In this document: piece by piece, positions 18,142-26,618 of the stretch
How the letters are laid out: each line of letters opens with the position of its first letter
Position numbering within the stretch: the first letter of the stretch is position 1
Source of the DNA: Qipengyuania polymorpha
GTDB lineage: Bacteria; Pseudomonadota; Alphaproteobacteria; Sphingomonadales; Sphingomonadaceae
Length of the DNA stretch: 64,000 nucleotides
Assembly (NCBI RefSeq): GCF_019711435.1
Contig: NZ_JAIGNK010000001.1
Location: 558,001-622,000, forward strand
Direction of reading: 5' to 3'
Notes under the pieces: model-generated
What the model saw: only the letters and a program-made list of their open reading frames with translations
Told to the model about the DNA's origin: nothing
Database searches by the model: none
Program-made: the position numbers and the translations under genes

Positions 18142-18572
18142 TGGTTATCACCTGACAGCGTTCTTGCCATGTCAGCCCAATTGAGGCGGTCGGTTTTTAT
18201 CCGGGCGGAGAATGGTGAGTTCGTCAGCGAACCTGCGGCAAACATCTCGGTACCTGCAAGCGGCAAAAAATTCATTACTCGCTTTTCCGTGTAGCTGGGA
18301 CAGCACGACGGCGTATTGTCCACGCCTTTTGCCTGCCGCGAATTATGGCCTGACCGTAAAGATTGTTTTCTGGCGATTGGTAAATGGTCGGATAGGGATT
18401 AGCTTTGAGACACGCCGTGGCCCGAATTCTTGGGTCACAAGCGCTGCGAGCAAGGCAGATAACCGACCAGCGGCACGACAAACATTGCCGAACGCCTCCA
18501 AAATCGCGCAAGACTTCCTATGTCGGCGGCCAAGCTTGACCTTAACGAACATTTGCGGAACACGCTTCCTCC
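18142..18572. other. divergent intergenic region, sulfatase-RTX / uvrA
   Basis: These 431 bases separate two divergent starts and are less GC-rich than their neighbours. Several short frames are open on both strands, but none has a ribosome site or protein-like composition. The only clear signal is the LexA box next to uvrA; promoters for both genes must lie here. Confidence 0.6.
18547..18561 (+). promoter_or_regulatory. LexA (SOS) box of uvrA
   Basis: GAAC-N7-GAAC (the reverse complement of GTTC-N7-GTTC) is the exact alphaproteobacterial LexA recognition pattern. It ends 11 bases before the uvrA ATG, where bound repressor would cover the translation start region and probably the transcription start. 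Confidence 0.85.
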
Positions 18573-21488
18573 ATGGCACTTACGAAAATCTCCGTCCGCG
18601 GCGCGCGGGAACACAATCTCAAGGGCGTCGATATCGACCTGCCGCGGGACAGTCTCATCGTCATCACGGGGCTGTCGGGCTCGGGCAAGTCGAGTCTCGC
18701 CTTCGACACCATCTATGCCGAGGGGCAGCGGCGCTATGTCGAGAGCCTGAGCGCCTATGCGCGCCAGTTCCTCGAGATGATGCAGAAGCCCGATGTCGAG
18801 CATATCGACGGGCTTTCCCCCGCCATCTCCATCGAGCAGAAGACCACCAGCCGCAACCCGCGCTCGACCGTGGCGACGGTGACCGAGATTTACGACTACA
18901 TGCGTCTGCTATGGGCGAGGGTGGGGGTGCCATACTCGCCCACCACCGGCCTGCCGATCGAGGCGCAGACGGTCTCCAATATGGTCGACCGGGTGATGGA
19001 ACTGCCCGAAGGCACGCGGCTCTATTTGCTTGCGCCGGTCGTGCGCGGTCGCAAGGGCGAATACCGCAAGGAGCTGGCCGAGTGGCAGAAGGCGGGCTTT
19101 ACCCGTGTGCGCATCGACGGTGAAATGTACGCAATCGAGGAAGCCCCCGCGCTCGACAAGAAGTTCAAGCACGACATTGAAGTGGTGGTCGATCGCCTCG
19201 CGGTGAAAGAGGGGCTGGAAACGCGCCTTGCCGACAGTTTCGAGACCGCGCTGAAGCTCGCCGATGGGCTGGCCTATGTGGATCTTGCCGATGGCGTGGT
19301 GCCGGGACGTGAGGATGAGGGAGCGTCAGGCGGCGCGATGAAGGGGGCGGGGCTGCCCGCCAACCGCATCGTTTTTTCGGAACGCTTCTCCTGTCCGGTC
19401 TCCGGTTTCACCATCGAGGAAGTCGAGCCGCGCCTGTTCTCCTTCAACGCGCCGCAGGGGGCCTGCCCGACCTGTGACGGTATCGGCGAGAAGCAACTGT
19501 TCGACCCGCAGCTGGTCGTTCCCAACGAGGCGCTCAGCCTCAAGAAGGGCGCGGTGGTGCCTTGGGCGAAAAGCAACCCGCCAAGCCCCTATTACATGCA
19601 GGTGCTGGCCAGCCTCGCGCGCGAATACGAGTTCGACCTCACCACCCCGTGGGAGGAGTTCGACAAGGAAATCCGCGACATCATCCTCTACGGCACCAAG
19701 GGCCGCGCCATCCCGCTCACCTTCAAGGACGGGCGCAAGCAGTACACGGTGAAGAAGCCGTTCGAGGGTGTCATCGGCAACCTCAACCGCCGCATGCTCC
19801 AAACCGAGAGCGCATGGATGCGCGAGGAGCTGGCCAAGTTCCAGACCGCGCAGCCATGCGAGACCTGCCACGGCAAGCGCCTCAACGAGAAGGCGCTGGC
19901 GGTGAAGATCGACGGGACCGATATCGCCACGCCGACCAAGATGAGCGTGGCCGATGCGAAGGCCTATTTCCTCGCGCTCCCCGATGCGCTGAACGACACG
20001 CAGCAGCAGATTGCCAAGGCCATCCTCAAGGAAATCAACGAGCGACTGGGCTTCCTCGACAATGTCGGGCTCGACTACCTCAACCTCGACCGCACCAGCG
20101 GCACATTGTCCGGCGGGGAGAGCCAGCGCATCCGTCTCGCCAGCCAGATTGGCTCGGGGCTTTCGGGTGTGCTCTACGTGCTCGACGAGCCCAGCATCGG
20201 CCTCCACCAGCGCGACAACGACCGGCTCCTGGAAACCCTCAAGCGCCTGCGTGATCTCGGCAACACCGTCATCGTTGTCGAACATGACGAGGACGCCATC
20301 CGCACCGCTGACCACGTGGTCGACCTCGGCCCGGGCGCGGGCGTGCATGGCGGCGAGGTGGTGGCGCAGGGTACGCTCAAGCAGGTGCTCCGCTCGAAGA
20401 AGTCGCTCACTGCAGACTACCTCACCGGGAGGCGCGAGATTGCCGTCCCGCAGGACCGCCGCAAGGGCAACGGGCACGAGCTCACCGTCCACGGCGCGCG
20501 GGCGAACAACTTGAACAACGTCACCGCCAGCATCCCGCTCGGCACCTTTACCTGCATCACCGGCGTCTCGGGCTCGGGCAAGTCGTCTTTCACTATCGAC
20601 ACGCTCTACGCGTCTGCCGCGCGGACATTGAACGGTGCACGCGTGGTCGCGGGCGCGCACGACAAGGTCACCGGCCTCGAATATTGCGACAAGGTGATCG
20701 AGATCGACCAGTCGCCCATCGGCCGCACCCCGCGCTCCAACCCGGCGACCTACACCGGCGCCTTCACCCAAATCCGCGACTGGTTCGCGGGCCTCCCCGA
20801 AGCGCAGGCGCGCGGCTACAAGCCCGGCCGCTTCAGCTTCAACGTCAAGGGCGGCCGCTGCGAGGCGTGCCAGGGCGACGGCCTGATCAAGATCGAGATG
20901 CACTTCCTGCCCGACGTCTACGTCACCTGCGAGGAATGCGGCGGCAAGCGCTACAACCGCGAAACGCTGGAGGTGAAGTTCAAGGGCCACTCCATCGCCG
21001 ACGTGCTCGACATGACGATCGAGGATGCGGAAGTCTTCTTCAAGGCCGTCCCCCCGATCCGCGACAAGATGCACATGCTGAACGAGGTGGGGCTGGGCTA
21101 CGTCAAGGTCGGCCAGCAGGCGACCACGCTGTCAGGCGGCGAGGCGCAGCGCGTGAAGCTGGCCAAGGAACTGTCGAAGCGCAGCACCGGCCAGACGCTC
21201 TACATCCTCGACGAGCCCACCACTGGCCTCCATTTCGAGGATGTGAGGAAACTCCTCGAAGTGCTCCACCGGCTGGTGGACCAGGGCAATTCGGTGGTGG
21301 TGATCGAGCACAATCTCGACGTCATCAAGACCGCCGACCACATTCTCGACCTCGGCCCCGGCGGCGGCGTGCGGGGCGGGGAGGTTGTGGCGCAGGGGAC
21401 GCCGGAGGAAGTGGCCGAGGTGGCGGAGAGCTACACGGGGCAGTATCTCAAGCCGATGCTGGAGCGGCAGCGGGAGGCGGCGGAGTGA
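18573..21488 (+). CDS. uvrA: excinuclease ABC subunit A
   Basis: This 971-residue protein is the damage-recognition ATPase of nucleotide excision repair, working as a dimer with UvrB. It has two ABC modules: Walker [10 protein letters not shown] near residue 33 and GVSGSGKSS near residue 668, signatures [14 protein letters not shown] and [14 protein letters not shown], and Walker [15 protein letters not shown] and [14 protein letters not shown]. Zinc-binding cysteines are seen in [10 protein letters not shown], and in CEACQGDG with CEECGG. The length is slightly above the E. coli protein (940). A LexA box just upstream indicates SOS control. No Shine-Dalgarno is obvious, but ATG 18573 gives the standard family N-terminus. 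Confidence 0.97.
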   Translation: MALTKISVRGAREHNLKGVDIDLPRDSLIVITGLSGSGKSSLAFDTIYAEGQRRYVESLSAYARQFLEMMQKPDVEHIDGLSPAISIEQKTTSRNPRSTVATVTEIYDYMRLLWARVGVPYSPTTGLPIEAQTVSNMVDRVMELPEGTRLYLLAPVVRGRKGEYRKELAEWQKAGFTRVRIDGEMYAIEEAPALDKKFKHDIEVVVDRLAVKEGLETRLADSFETALKLADGLAYVDLADGVVPGREDEGASGGAMKGAGLPANRIVFSERFSCPVSGFTIEEVEPRLFSFNAPQGACPTCDGIGEKQLFDPQLVVPNEALSLKKGAVVPWAKSNPPSPYYMQVLASLAREYEFDLTTPWEEFDKEIRDIILYGTKGRAIPLTFKDGRKQYTVKKPFEGVIGNLNRRMLQTESAWMREELAKFQTAQPCETCHGKRLNEKALAVKIDGTDIATPTKMSVADAKAYFLALPDALNDTQQQIAKAILKEINERLGFLDNVGLDYLNLDRTSGTLSGGESQRIRLASQIGSGLSGVLYVLDEPSIGLHQRDNDRLLETLKRLRDLGNTVIVVEHDEDAIRTADHVVDLGPGAGVHGGEVVAQGTLKQVLRSKKSLTADYLTGRREIAVPQDRRKGNGHELTVHGARANNLNNVTASIPLGTFTCITGVSGSGKSSFTIDTLYASAARTLNGARVVAGAHDKVTGLEYCDKVIEIDQSPIGRTPRSNPATYTGAFTQIRDWFAGLPEAQARGYKPGRFSFNVKGGRCEACQGDGLIKIEMHFLPDVYVTCEECGGKRYNRETLEVKFKGHSIADVLDMTIEDAEVFFKAVPPIRDKMHMLNEVGLGYVKVGQQATTLSGGEAQRVKLAKELSKRSTGQTLYILDEPTTGLHFEDVRKLLEVLHRLVDQGNSVVVIEHNLDVIKTADHILDLGPGGGVRGGEVVAQGTPEEVAEVAESYTGQYLKPMLERQREAAE

Positions 21489-21567
21489 GCGAAGTGCTAA
21501 ATCGGCAATTCTACAGTGACTTCGAGCGCATTGCGTTTCATTAACTTGACGGTATTACGCTGCCCCT

Positions 21568-22134
21568 ATGGGAGATGGTCAGGAAATTGAGCGTGTGAAG
21601 CTTGACGATTCAATGCTTCGTAGCTGCCTGAAAGAATGGTTGGCTGATTGCCACGCTAGCGAGTCAGATACAGCAATCACCGAGGAATTGCCCATCCCAC
21701 GTCCATCGGTGCGCGCTGATGTTGTCGTTACTAACGGACGCTTCGCAGGTTATGAAATCAAGAGCGATCTCGATAGCTTATCGCGTCTTCCCCGTCAGGT
21801 TCGAGGCTACAGCGAAGTATTTGAGAGGGCCTTTGTTGTCACCACTACAAGGCGGGTCGTACAAGCTAAGAAATACCTACCTGACTGGTGGGGTTTAATT
21901 GAGATTAAGCCCGATTTGTCTGTACGTGTCCATAATAAGGGGCGTATGAACCCAGCGCTCAACATAAAGAACGTTTTGTACATTCTTCCGCGAACGAAGC
22001 TTAGAAATGTCGCAGCAGAACTCGAGCTAAGCGTTCAATCCAATTTGAAAAAATCTGACTTGATTACTGCAATCACAGCCGGAGCGTCGAGGTCAAAAAT
22101 CCTGTCAGCTTTCCGGAAAAGTATGAAAGATTAA
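21568..22134 (+). CDS. sce7726-like protein (PD-(D/E)XK nuclease-fold candidate)
   Basis: The 188-residue product has the layout of the sce7726 family: an early acidic region (TAITEELPIPRP), then RADVVVTNGRFAGYEIKSDLDSLSRLPRQ, in which D...E-x-K resembles the active site of the PD-(D/E)XK nuclease fold, then YSEVFERAFVVTT. The last third looks like a small helical domain (NVAAELELSVQSNLKKSDLI). Base composition is clearly poorer in GC than uvrA, indicating acquisition. It meets the beta-family gene tail-to-tail with one base between stops. The fold is recognised by motif only; the biological role is not established. Confidence 0.7.
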   Translation: MGDGQEIERVKLDDSMLRSCLKEWLADCHASESDTAITEELPIPRPSVRADVVVTNGRFAGYEIKSDLDSLSRLPRQVRGYSEVFERAFVVTTTRRVVQAKKYLPDWWGLIEIKPDLSVRVHNKGRMNPALNIKNVLYILPRTKLRNVAAELELSVQSNLKKSDLITAITAGASRSKILSAFRKSMKD

Positions 22135-22135
22135 T

Positions 22136-23338
22136 TCATTCGTCGAGGTCATCTGGGTCCACAATCCGAGACTGGCGCTCAATATGTCCGGACATACGCA
22201 AGGCGTGCCAATCTCGCGGCCGGTCTCCAACATCAATACCTTGTTGAGCGACCTCGGTGATCCTCTCGTCCGTACGGGAATCGATAGGGTCGAATGCATC
22301 GTGAGCAGCGATTACCTCGCACCCGCGCGTCCATCCCTCCGGATCGTCGCTATTTTCATCGCGATGAATCAGCCATTGCTCGTCCAATGTATGAACGACC
22401 GTAGCTCGAAAGCTTCTAGGCTTGAATGCGCTTAGAGATGAGACCTTATGTGATGCAGCATAATCCCCGAAAAGAAATGGGAACTCATCACAGGCGTCTA
22501 CCCATACTTCTCGATCATAGTTGTCAGCAATTCGAAGCCCGTCGTGATTGGGTTGCGGGTAGGAATTGCTCATGCATACGGCCTCAAGATCGGCAATCTG
22601 TTGGCGATCAAGCTCGTTCGTTATCAGCGCCATGGTGTCCGCAGCCCATTCTGCCCGTTCCAAATAATTTCGCCGAGCTTGGCCACAATCCAAAATTACC
22701 AAGACTTGTGCACTGCTTGGTGCGATAGAAAGTATCTGAATAGCCAAATTTGCAAGGAGATCGGATTGGTGTCGCTGGATACGAATTGCGATGCGCTCAT
22801 GCGAATTTAGCAGTAGCGCTGCTTGCCTGATGATCGCATTAGCTTGCGGCCCTGGGTTAGTATACTGCAAGACAGGAACTGCTTCTGGCAATTCGGCAAC
22901 GAGAGCTCGCCAATTGCGAAAACCATCGGCGGGATCGAGCAATGACGATAACGCCTCATTGAACGCATTGTTCTCTGCCGTTTCTCTTTCGACGCGGGCA
23001 GCCTCCGCAATGGGGTCAGAAGGATTGCGTGACTGATACGGAGGCGGTGCCACCCGCTTGTCAAGATCTATGAGAAACTGGGGCGCTCGGATAGCGGAAA
23101 CGAGTTCCACCGAAGGTGCGAAGTCTGTTGCCGACCTGTTTCGTGTCAATTCGAAAAGAGGCAATAGCCGGTTTCTGCATTCGTCGCTCAAATGAGCGAA
23201 TGCGATTTGTGAAACTTCGTCACCAGTTAGGACTGGCACATAGCTATGTTCGGAAAAATTAACGACCGGCACGCTGACTCCTTTTGTTCGCTTTTCGTTC
23301 TTTACCGTACCTCTGTCCCGGTTGCAATGCGAAGCCAC
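22136..23338 (-). CDS. beta family protein (T4 beta protein-like, PF14350 candidate)
   Basis: The 400-residue protein (a start at ATG 23338; a later start near SVPVVNFSEH is possible) begins its domain with YVPVLTGDEVSQIAFAHLSD and LLPLFELTRN, the pattern of the beta protein family named after a phage T4 product. The remainder is a soluble alpha/beta protein with LVILDCGQARR in the middle, like a TIM-barrel-type core. It is low in GC, like the facing sce7726-like gene. Members of these two families are, as I recall, often encoded side by side in variable regions; a conflict or defence role is possible but unproven. Confidence 0.65.
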   Translation of the reverse strand: MASHCNRDRGTVKNEKRTKGVSVPVVNFSEHSYVPVLTGDEVSQIAFAHLSDECRNRLLPLFELTRNRSATDFAPSVELVSAIRAPQFLIDLDKRVAPPPYQSRNPSDPIAEAARVERETAENNAFNEALSSLLDPADGFRNWRALVAELPEAVPVLQYTNPGPQANAIIRQAALLLNSHERIAIRIQRHQSDLLANLAIQILSIAPSSAQVLVILDCGQARRNYLERAEWAADTMALITNELDRQQIADLEAVCMSNSYPQPNHDGLRIADNYDREVWVDACDEFPFLFGDYAASHKVSSLSAFKPRSFRATVVHTLDEQWLIHRDENSDDPEGWTRGCEVIAAHDAFDPIDSRTDERITEVAQQGIDVGDRPRDWHALRMSGHIERQSRIVDPDDLDE

Positions 23339-23451
23339 CGAAATGGATGTAGTTGTTCACAAAAATGAAATCCACATGACAGCAAGCGCGCTGTCCTACT
23401 CCGCATTCTCAGTATAACTAATTCGGTTCACTCCAATCCAAGAGGTGAACC

Positions 23452-23757
23452 ATGAACGCTCTCGTCACCATCGAAAGTCCGCTCGATAGCTCCGCTGGCG
23501 CGGAGCAGGCCCCCACCGCCGGTCCTCACGGGGAGGGGCACACCCTCTTCTCGCCCCGGCGGCAGGCCGAGTTTCTCACATCTCTCCAGCTGTTCGGCCC
23601 AAGGAGAGTTTAGGGCCCGGCTCGCGGCGAAGGCGGCGCGGGTTTCGGCTCAGACCGCCGATCACCTTTGGTGAGCTTCGCTTCCGCCAGCGGCGGGCCT
23701 CTCCGGCGCTGCGCAAGGCGTGGGATGCGGCGCTGCTCGCGGCGCGGGAGCCTTGGC
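23452..23757 (+). pseudogene. decayed small DNA-binding-like gene, frameshifted
   Basis: A start with AGAGG ahead of it (ATG 23452) opens 53 codons ending FSPRRQAEFLTSLQLFG and then a stop at 23611. The apparent continuation is found in other frames: RLAAKAARVSAQTA from 23618 in the +1 frame, and FRQRRASPALRKAWDAALLA from 23682 in the third. Together they read like one small protein with a helix-turn-helix-like region, broken by at least two frameshifts. I recall intact relatives of this type in Erythrobacteraceae, but this cannot be checked here. Confidence 0.55.
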
Positions 23758-23780
23758 TCTCCTGAGCTTGCCGAAGGGCC
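23758..23780. repeat. possible copy of a dispersed CCTGAGC..GAAGGGC repeat
   Basis: CTCCTGAGCTTGCCGAAGGGC resembles the half-repeat CCTGAGCCTGTCGAAGGGC that is scattered in many sphingomonad and other high-GC genomes. Only a single arm is seen here, directly after the decayed gene, so the assignment is tentative. Confidence 0.35.
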
Positions 23781-23952
23781 GGGCAGGGGGCTCGCCAGCC
23801 GCCTGCTCCGCCGCAAGCCCCCTACATCATTTGATGGCGCGCGTTCATGTTGCGCCTGCTAAGAGCTTCCCATCGCTGGCCCGGATTTGGCTCGCCGGCG
23901 ACCGAGAGAAGCTTGAATGCATTGCTCCCGCCTCGTGCAAAGGAGTCGCATC

Positions 23953-24051
23953 ATGCCCGATTGGGTCTTTATCATCCTGTCCGTCCTTGGGGCGCTCGCC
24001 TTCGCCTATGCGATGAGCGAGCTCATTATGCTCGGCCGCCGCGGACGCTGA
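23953..24051 (+). CDS. 32-residue single-span membrane protein
   Basis: The frame encodes 32 residues: a hydrophobic span (WVFIILSVLGALAFAYAMSE) followed by a basic tail (LIMLGRRGR), i.e. one membrane helix with a positive end. A good AAAGGAG Shine-Dalgarno lies eight bases ahead of ATG 23953. There is no homology that I recognise. It stands in a gap between accessory genes and another small gene on the same strand. Confidence 0.55.
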   Translation: MPDWVFIILSVLGALAFAYAMSELIMLGRRGR

Positions 24052-24147
24052 TACCGCCGCCGCCCGCGGTGAGGGGCGGAAATCCCCGCTCTGGAACCGG
24101 CCGCCGATGCGGCGTATACTGCCCTTCCGGAAGAGGAGGGTGCAGCG

Positions 24148-24441
24148 ATGAAGTGGCTGGTAATGATAGCGGCGGGCGTGGTCGGCTTCGTGATCGCCTT
24201 CGGCTTTGCCGCGCGCGACGAAATCGGGGCCGAGGTCGACCGCAAGCTGGATGAGGACTTCGTCCCCCAATGCGTCAAGCGCGCGCAGTTCCCGCCCGAG
24301 TTCGCGGGGCGCGAGGAAGACATCTGCGGGTGCATGAAACGCGATTTTGACGCGCGCGGTCTGAAGCTGACCGACGCTTTCGGCGACCAGCGCGACCTGA
24401 TGCGCCAGATCACGCAGGAATGCGCCGAGGCCTATCGCTGA
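24148..24441 (+). CDS. small exported or membrane-anchored protein
   Basis: The 97-residue product starts with a hydrophobic segment (WLVMIAAGVVGFVIAFGFAA), either an uncleaved anchor or a signal peptide, followed by a charged periplasmic domain with three cysteines (VPQCVKRA, and DICGCMKR). GAGGAGGG lies well placed before ATG 24148. The function is unknown. The CxxxC-like spacing of cysteines suggests disulfides rather than a known redox motif. Confidence 0.7.
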   Translation: MKWLVMIAAGVVGFVIAFGFAARDEIGAEVDRKLDEDFVPQCVKRAQFPPEFAGREEDICGCMKRDFDARGLKLTDAFGDQRDLMRQITQECAEAYR

Positions 24442-24491
24442 ACACGCGAGGCCCTTTGGGGTCGTTCGGTTGCCATTCATGAAATCGAATT

Positions 24492-24506
24492 TAGAGTGAC
24501 ACTCTA
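24492..24506. promoter_or_regulatory. perfect palindrome, candidate operator
   Basis: TAGAGTG-A-CACTCTA is a perfect 15-base inverted repeat 44 bases upstream of the Hcp-like gene. Length and symmetry fit a binding site for a dimeric repressor or activator; no regulator gene is adjacent, so the factor is unknown. Confidence 0.45.
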
Positions 24507-24550
24507 CGGGTCGCACCGGACTGAAACCGAGATTTCGGGAGAGACATGCG

Positions 24551-25183
24551 ATGCGTAGGAAACAAGCCGAATTCATGGGGGCACTGTGCCTCATCGGGCT
24601 CATGGCGAGCCCTGCTACGGCAGGCCTGACGGGGTATCTGAAGCTTCCGGACATCCCTGGCGAGAGCACCGAAAACGCCGGTATCGAACCCGACGAGATC
24701 GACGTGAATATCGCGCCCGACGAGGAATCTCGCGCCGCTCGAGCCGAGGGTGATGTCGAATACTTCACGATCACGCTTACACCCGCTGCCCAAGGCGACG
24801 AGCACGAGGTGGAGTATCATATCGCGAGGGCGGCGAACGCTGCCCCGAGCGACGACCGGATGATCGTCTGGTCCGGCGCGGCGGCACGGCCAGCGGGCAA
24901 GCGCCAGCATCGGCCCTTCAGGGCGATCAAGCCGATCGACAAGTCCTCGCCGGCCCGGGCCGCGAGCGAGGTCGAAGTCATGCCCGCTCCGCAATCGGAC
25001 CGGAGCGGACGCGTGCGCGTGGCGGCGGCTTGGGACGGCTGCAAGGTCGGGGCGAAATACCCGCATGCGCTACTCGGCGGGGGTGAGCCCGTGCAAGAAT
25101 ACATGCTGGTGGATGTCACCGTAAGCGAATGCGCGAGCGAACATGTCTCGCTCACTTTCGAGGAGATCAAGACCGACTACTGA
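24551..25183 (+). CDS. secreted Hcp-like protein
   Basis: The 210-residue protein starts with a signal peptide (ALCLIGLMASPATA). The mature N-terminus GYLKLPDIPGES followed by PDEIDVNI matches the first strands of Hcp tube proteins of type VI secretion, and the C-terminal YMLVDVTVSECASEHVSLTFEEIKTDY resembles their last strands. The middle is unlike Hcp and rich in Ala, Pro and charged residues. No type VI genes are present, and classic Hcp has no signal peptide, so this is probably a diverged Hcp-fold protein sent to the periplasm by Sec. ATG 24551 has GGGAGAG upstream; an overlapping out-of-frame ATG lies five bases earlier. Confidence 0.6.
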   Translation: MRRKQAEFMGALCLIGLMASPATAGLTGYLKLPDIPGESTENAGIEPDEIDVNIAPDEESRAARAEGDVEYFTITLTPAAQGDEHEVEYHIARAANAAPSDDRMIVWSGAAARPAGKRQHRPFRAIKPIDKSSPARAASEVEVMPAPQSDRSGRVRVAAAWDGCKVGAKYPHALLGGGEPVQEYMLVDVTVSECASEHVSLTFEEIKTDY

Positions 25184-25204
25184 GGCCGGCTGTCGGCGCG
25201 CCAA

Positions 25205-25717
25205 TCAGTCGAGCAGGGCGAGTTCCACCGTGCCGTGGCCACGGCGCACGATGCCGATTTCCTCCGCAGCGGCGCGGCTGAGGTCGATGGTGCGCCCACG
25301 GGTGAAGGGGCCGCGGTCGTTGATGCGGACGACGACGCTCTTGCCGGTGCTCGGATTGGTCACGAGGACGCGGCTGCCGAAGGGCAGGGTGCGATGTGCA
25401 GCGGTCATGGCATGCATGTCGAACCGTTCGCCATTGGCGGTGCGGCGGCCATGGAAGCGTTTGCCGTAGTAGGACGCGACGCCATTGCCGAGCGAGGTGC
25501 CGGCGGGCTCTGCCTCGACCGGCGGCTCGAAGCTGTCGAGGTCGACCGCGTGCGCGCCGGGCTCGGGCGTGTCGGGCAGTTCGCGATAGGGCGCGAATTG
25601 CGATGAGAATGTCGGCTGGACGATTGCAGTGGTGTCGCTGTCCTGCGAGTGTCCGGCGGTACTCGGCAGCGCCAGGGCTGCAAGAAACAGTACGCTGCGA
25701 AGCGCGCGATTGGCCAT
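25205..25717 (-). CDS. rlpA: RlpA-like septal ring lytic transglycosylase family protein
   Basis: This 170-residue protein has a signal peptide ([17 protein letters not shown]) and a C-terminal double-psi beta-barrel: [47 protein letters not shown] and [13 protein letters not shown] are the standard RlpA blocks, including the conserved Asp in NDRGP. Such proteins act on glycan strands lacking stem peptides, or at least bind at the division site. There is no SPOR domain, so this is a short form. ATG 25717 is chosen because it begins the signal peptide; 40 upstream codons are open but not signal-like. Confidence 0.88.
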   Translation of the reverse strand: MANRALRSVLFLAALALPSTAGHSQDSDTTAIVQPTFSSQFAPYRELPDTPEPGAHAVDLDSFEPPVEAEPAGTSLGNGVASYYGKRFHGRRTANGERFDMHAMTAAHRTLPFGSRVLVTNPSTGKSVVVRINDRGPFTRGRTIDLSRAAAEEIGIVRRGHGTVELALLD

Positions 25718-25898
25718 GAATGGACCTCCCGTTCGGTTCCGGAGGCTATAGGGCAAGCTTGCAGAGGAGTCGTTAACGTGCGCGTCAACTGCCTCGTTTC
25801 GGCCACGTTTCGGCGCGCTAATCGCGTTTGTTGGCAAATTTAGTGGGTAGCGCGCTCATCGGGCACAAGTTGCAGGGATTCGGGGGAGGGCATAGCAA

Positions 25899-26400
25899 AT
25901 GGGGCCGGCATTGCTGCCGACCCCACTCTCACCGATGCGTGGCCGAGTTCCTTCATCCGAAGATCAAGGGACGCGTAACTTGGCATCCGATGTTTTCCCT
26001 TCCGTTCCGTCCGAAGACTTCACTTCCGGTTCTATCACCGGCGCTCGCACCGGCATCCGGATCTACCCTCCACTCGGCCCGGTGTCGGTCGCGTCGCGAT
26101 CCGAAGATCGTTCGCTTACCTTGCCCAGCCGCGCTTCAGCGGGCGGTTCCGCAGCCATGCCTTCCGTTGGTGGCGGGAGGCTCAAACGGTCACATCGCCT
26201 TCCGGTCCGAAGACCTTTATACGACGCCACCTTCGCACATCCTGCCGGGTTGGCCTGGCTCGCCTCGGGAAACCTTCGCACTTCCGTCATCGACCCGCCT
26301 TGCGTCCGGCGTGAACCTTCGGCACGAGGGTCTCGAAAAGCGCGTGGACAGATCCCGCGACGTCTTCCCGGTTTGGAATTTCTCACTTCTTTCAAGTCGT
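25899..26400 (-). ncRNA. candidate structured RNA with four UUCG-capped hairpins
   Basis: No convincing gene fills 25718-26618. On the minus strand this part contains four C(UUCG)G-closed hairpins: 26204-26215 (4 bp), 26097-26110 (5 bp), 26009-26018 (3 bp) and 25955-25964 (3 bp with U-A closing neighbours). TGCGAAGG occurs twice and a near-copy once. The segment ends in a GC-rich hairpin. Frames open on both strands start poorly (the minus 110-codon frame starts at TTG) and have protein-unlike composition. The sequence does not match RNase P RNA, tmRNA or SRP RNA consensus blocks. The 5' end is a guess; TTGACA at 26482-26477 could be part of its promoter. An alternative is an unusual leader or degraded sequence. 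Confidence 0.4.
25901..25924 (-). terminator. GC-rich hairpin with GCAA loop
   Basis: On the minus strand GGGGTCGGCA and TGCCGGCCCC pair over 10 bases (one G-U) around a GCAA loop, followed by a weak ATTTGC. The stem is nearly the same as in the terminator at 9225-9253. It could end a transcript from the 26 kb region before rlpA. Confidence 0.5.
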
Positions 26401-26618
26401 TAGACCGTCGAGAGGAGAAGCTTTCTTCGCCGTTCCGATGAATTGAAGCTGCGCCTGATCAGCCGATTCTTCAAGCTGTCAAACCCGGAGTTATCCACTT
26501 TCCCCGCAATTCGCTGTGGAGGGGGGTGGATAAGTCAACCACTCGTCGCAAAATTCGGAACGCGTATGGGCGATGGGGCGTAATCTTACGCCTCCAAGCC
26601 CAAATTCAGCGAAATTTT

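Noticed and set aside
24551-25183. Part of a type VI secretion cluster
   Set aside because: No other type VI gene lies in the window and the protein has a Sec signal.
25899-26400. RNase P RNA, tmRNA or SRP RNA
   Set aside because: None of the conserved blocks (for example GGAAAGTCCGGGCT, an alphaproteobacterial tag sequence, or the SRP domain IV loop) is present.
25828-26441. Overlapping plus-strand frames of 191 and 180 codons and a minus-strand frame of 110 codons
   Set aside because: Composition is Arg/Ser/Pro-rich in all three, starts are poor or TTG, and no domain is recognisable; a structured RNA explains the region better, though this is not proven.
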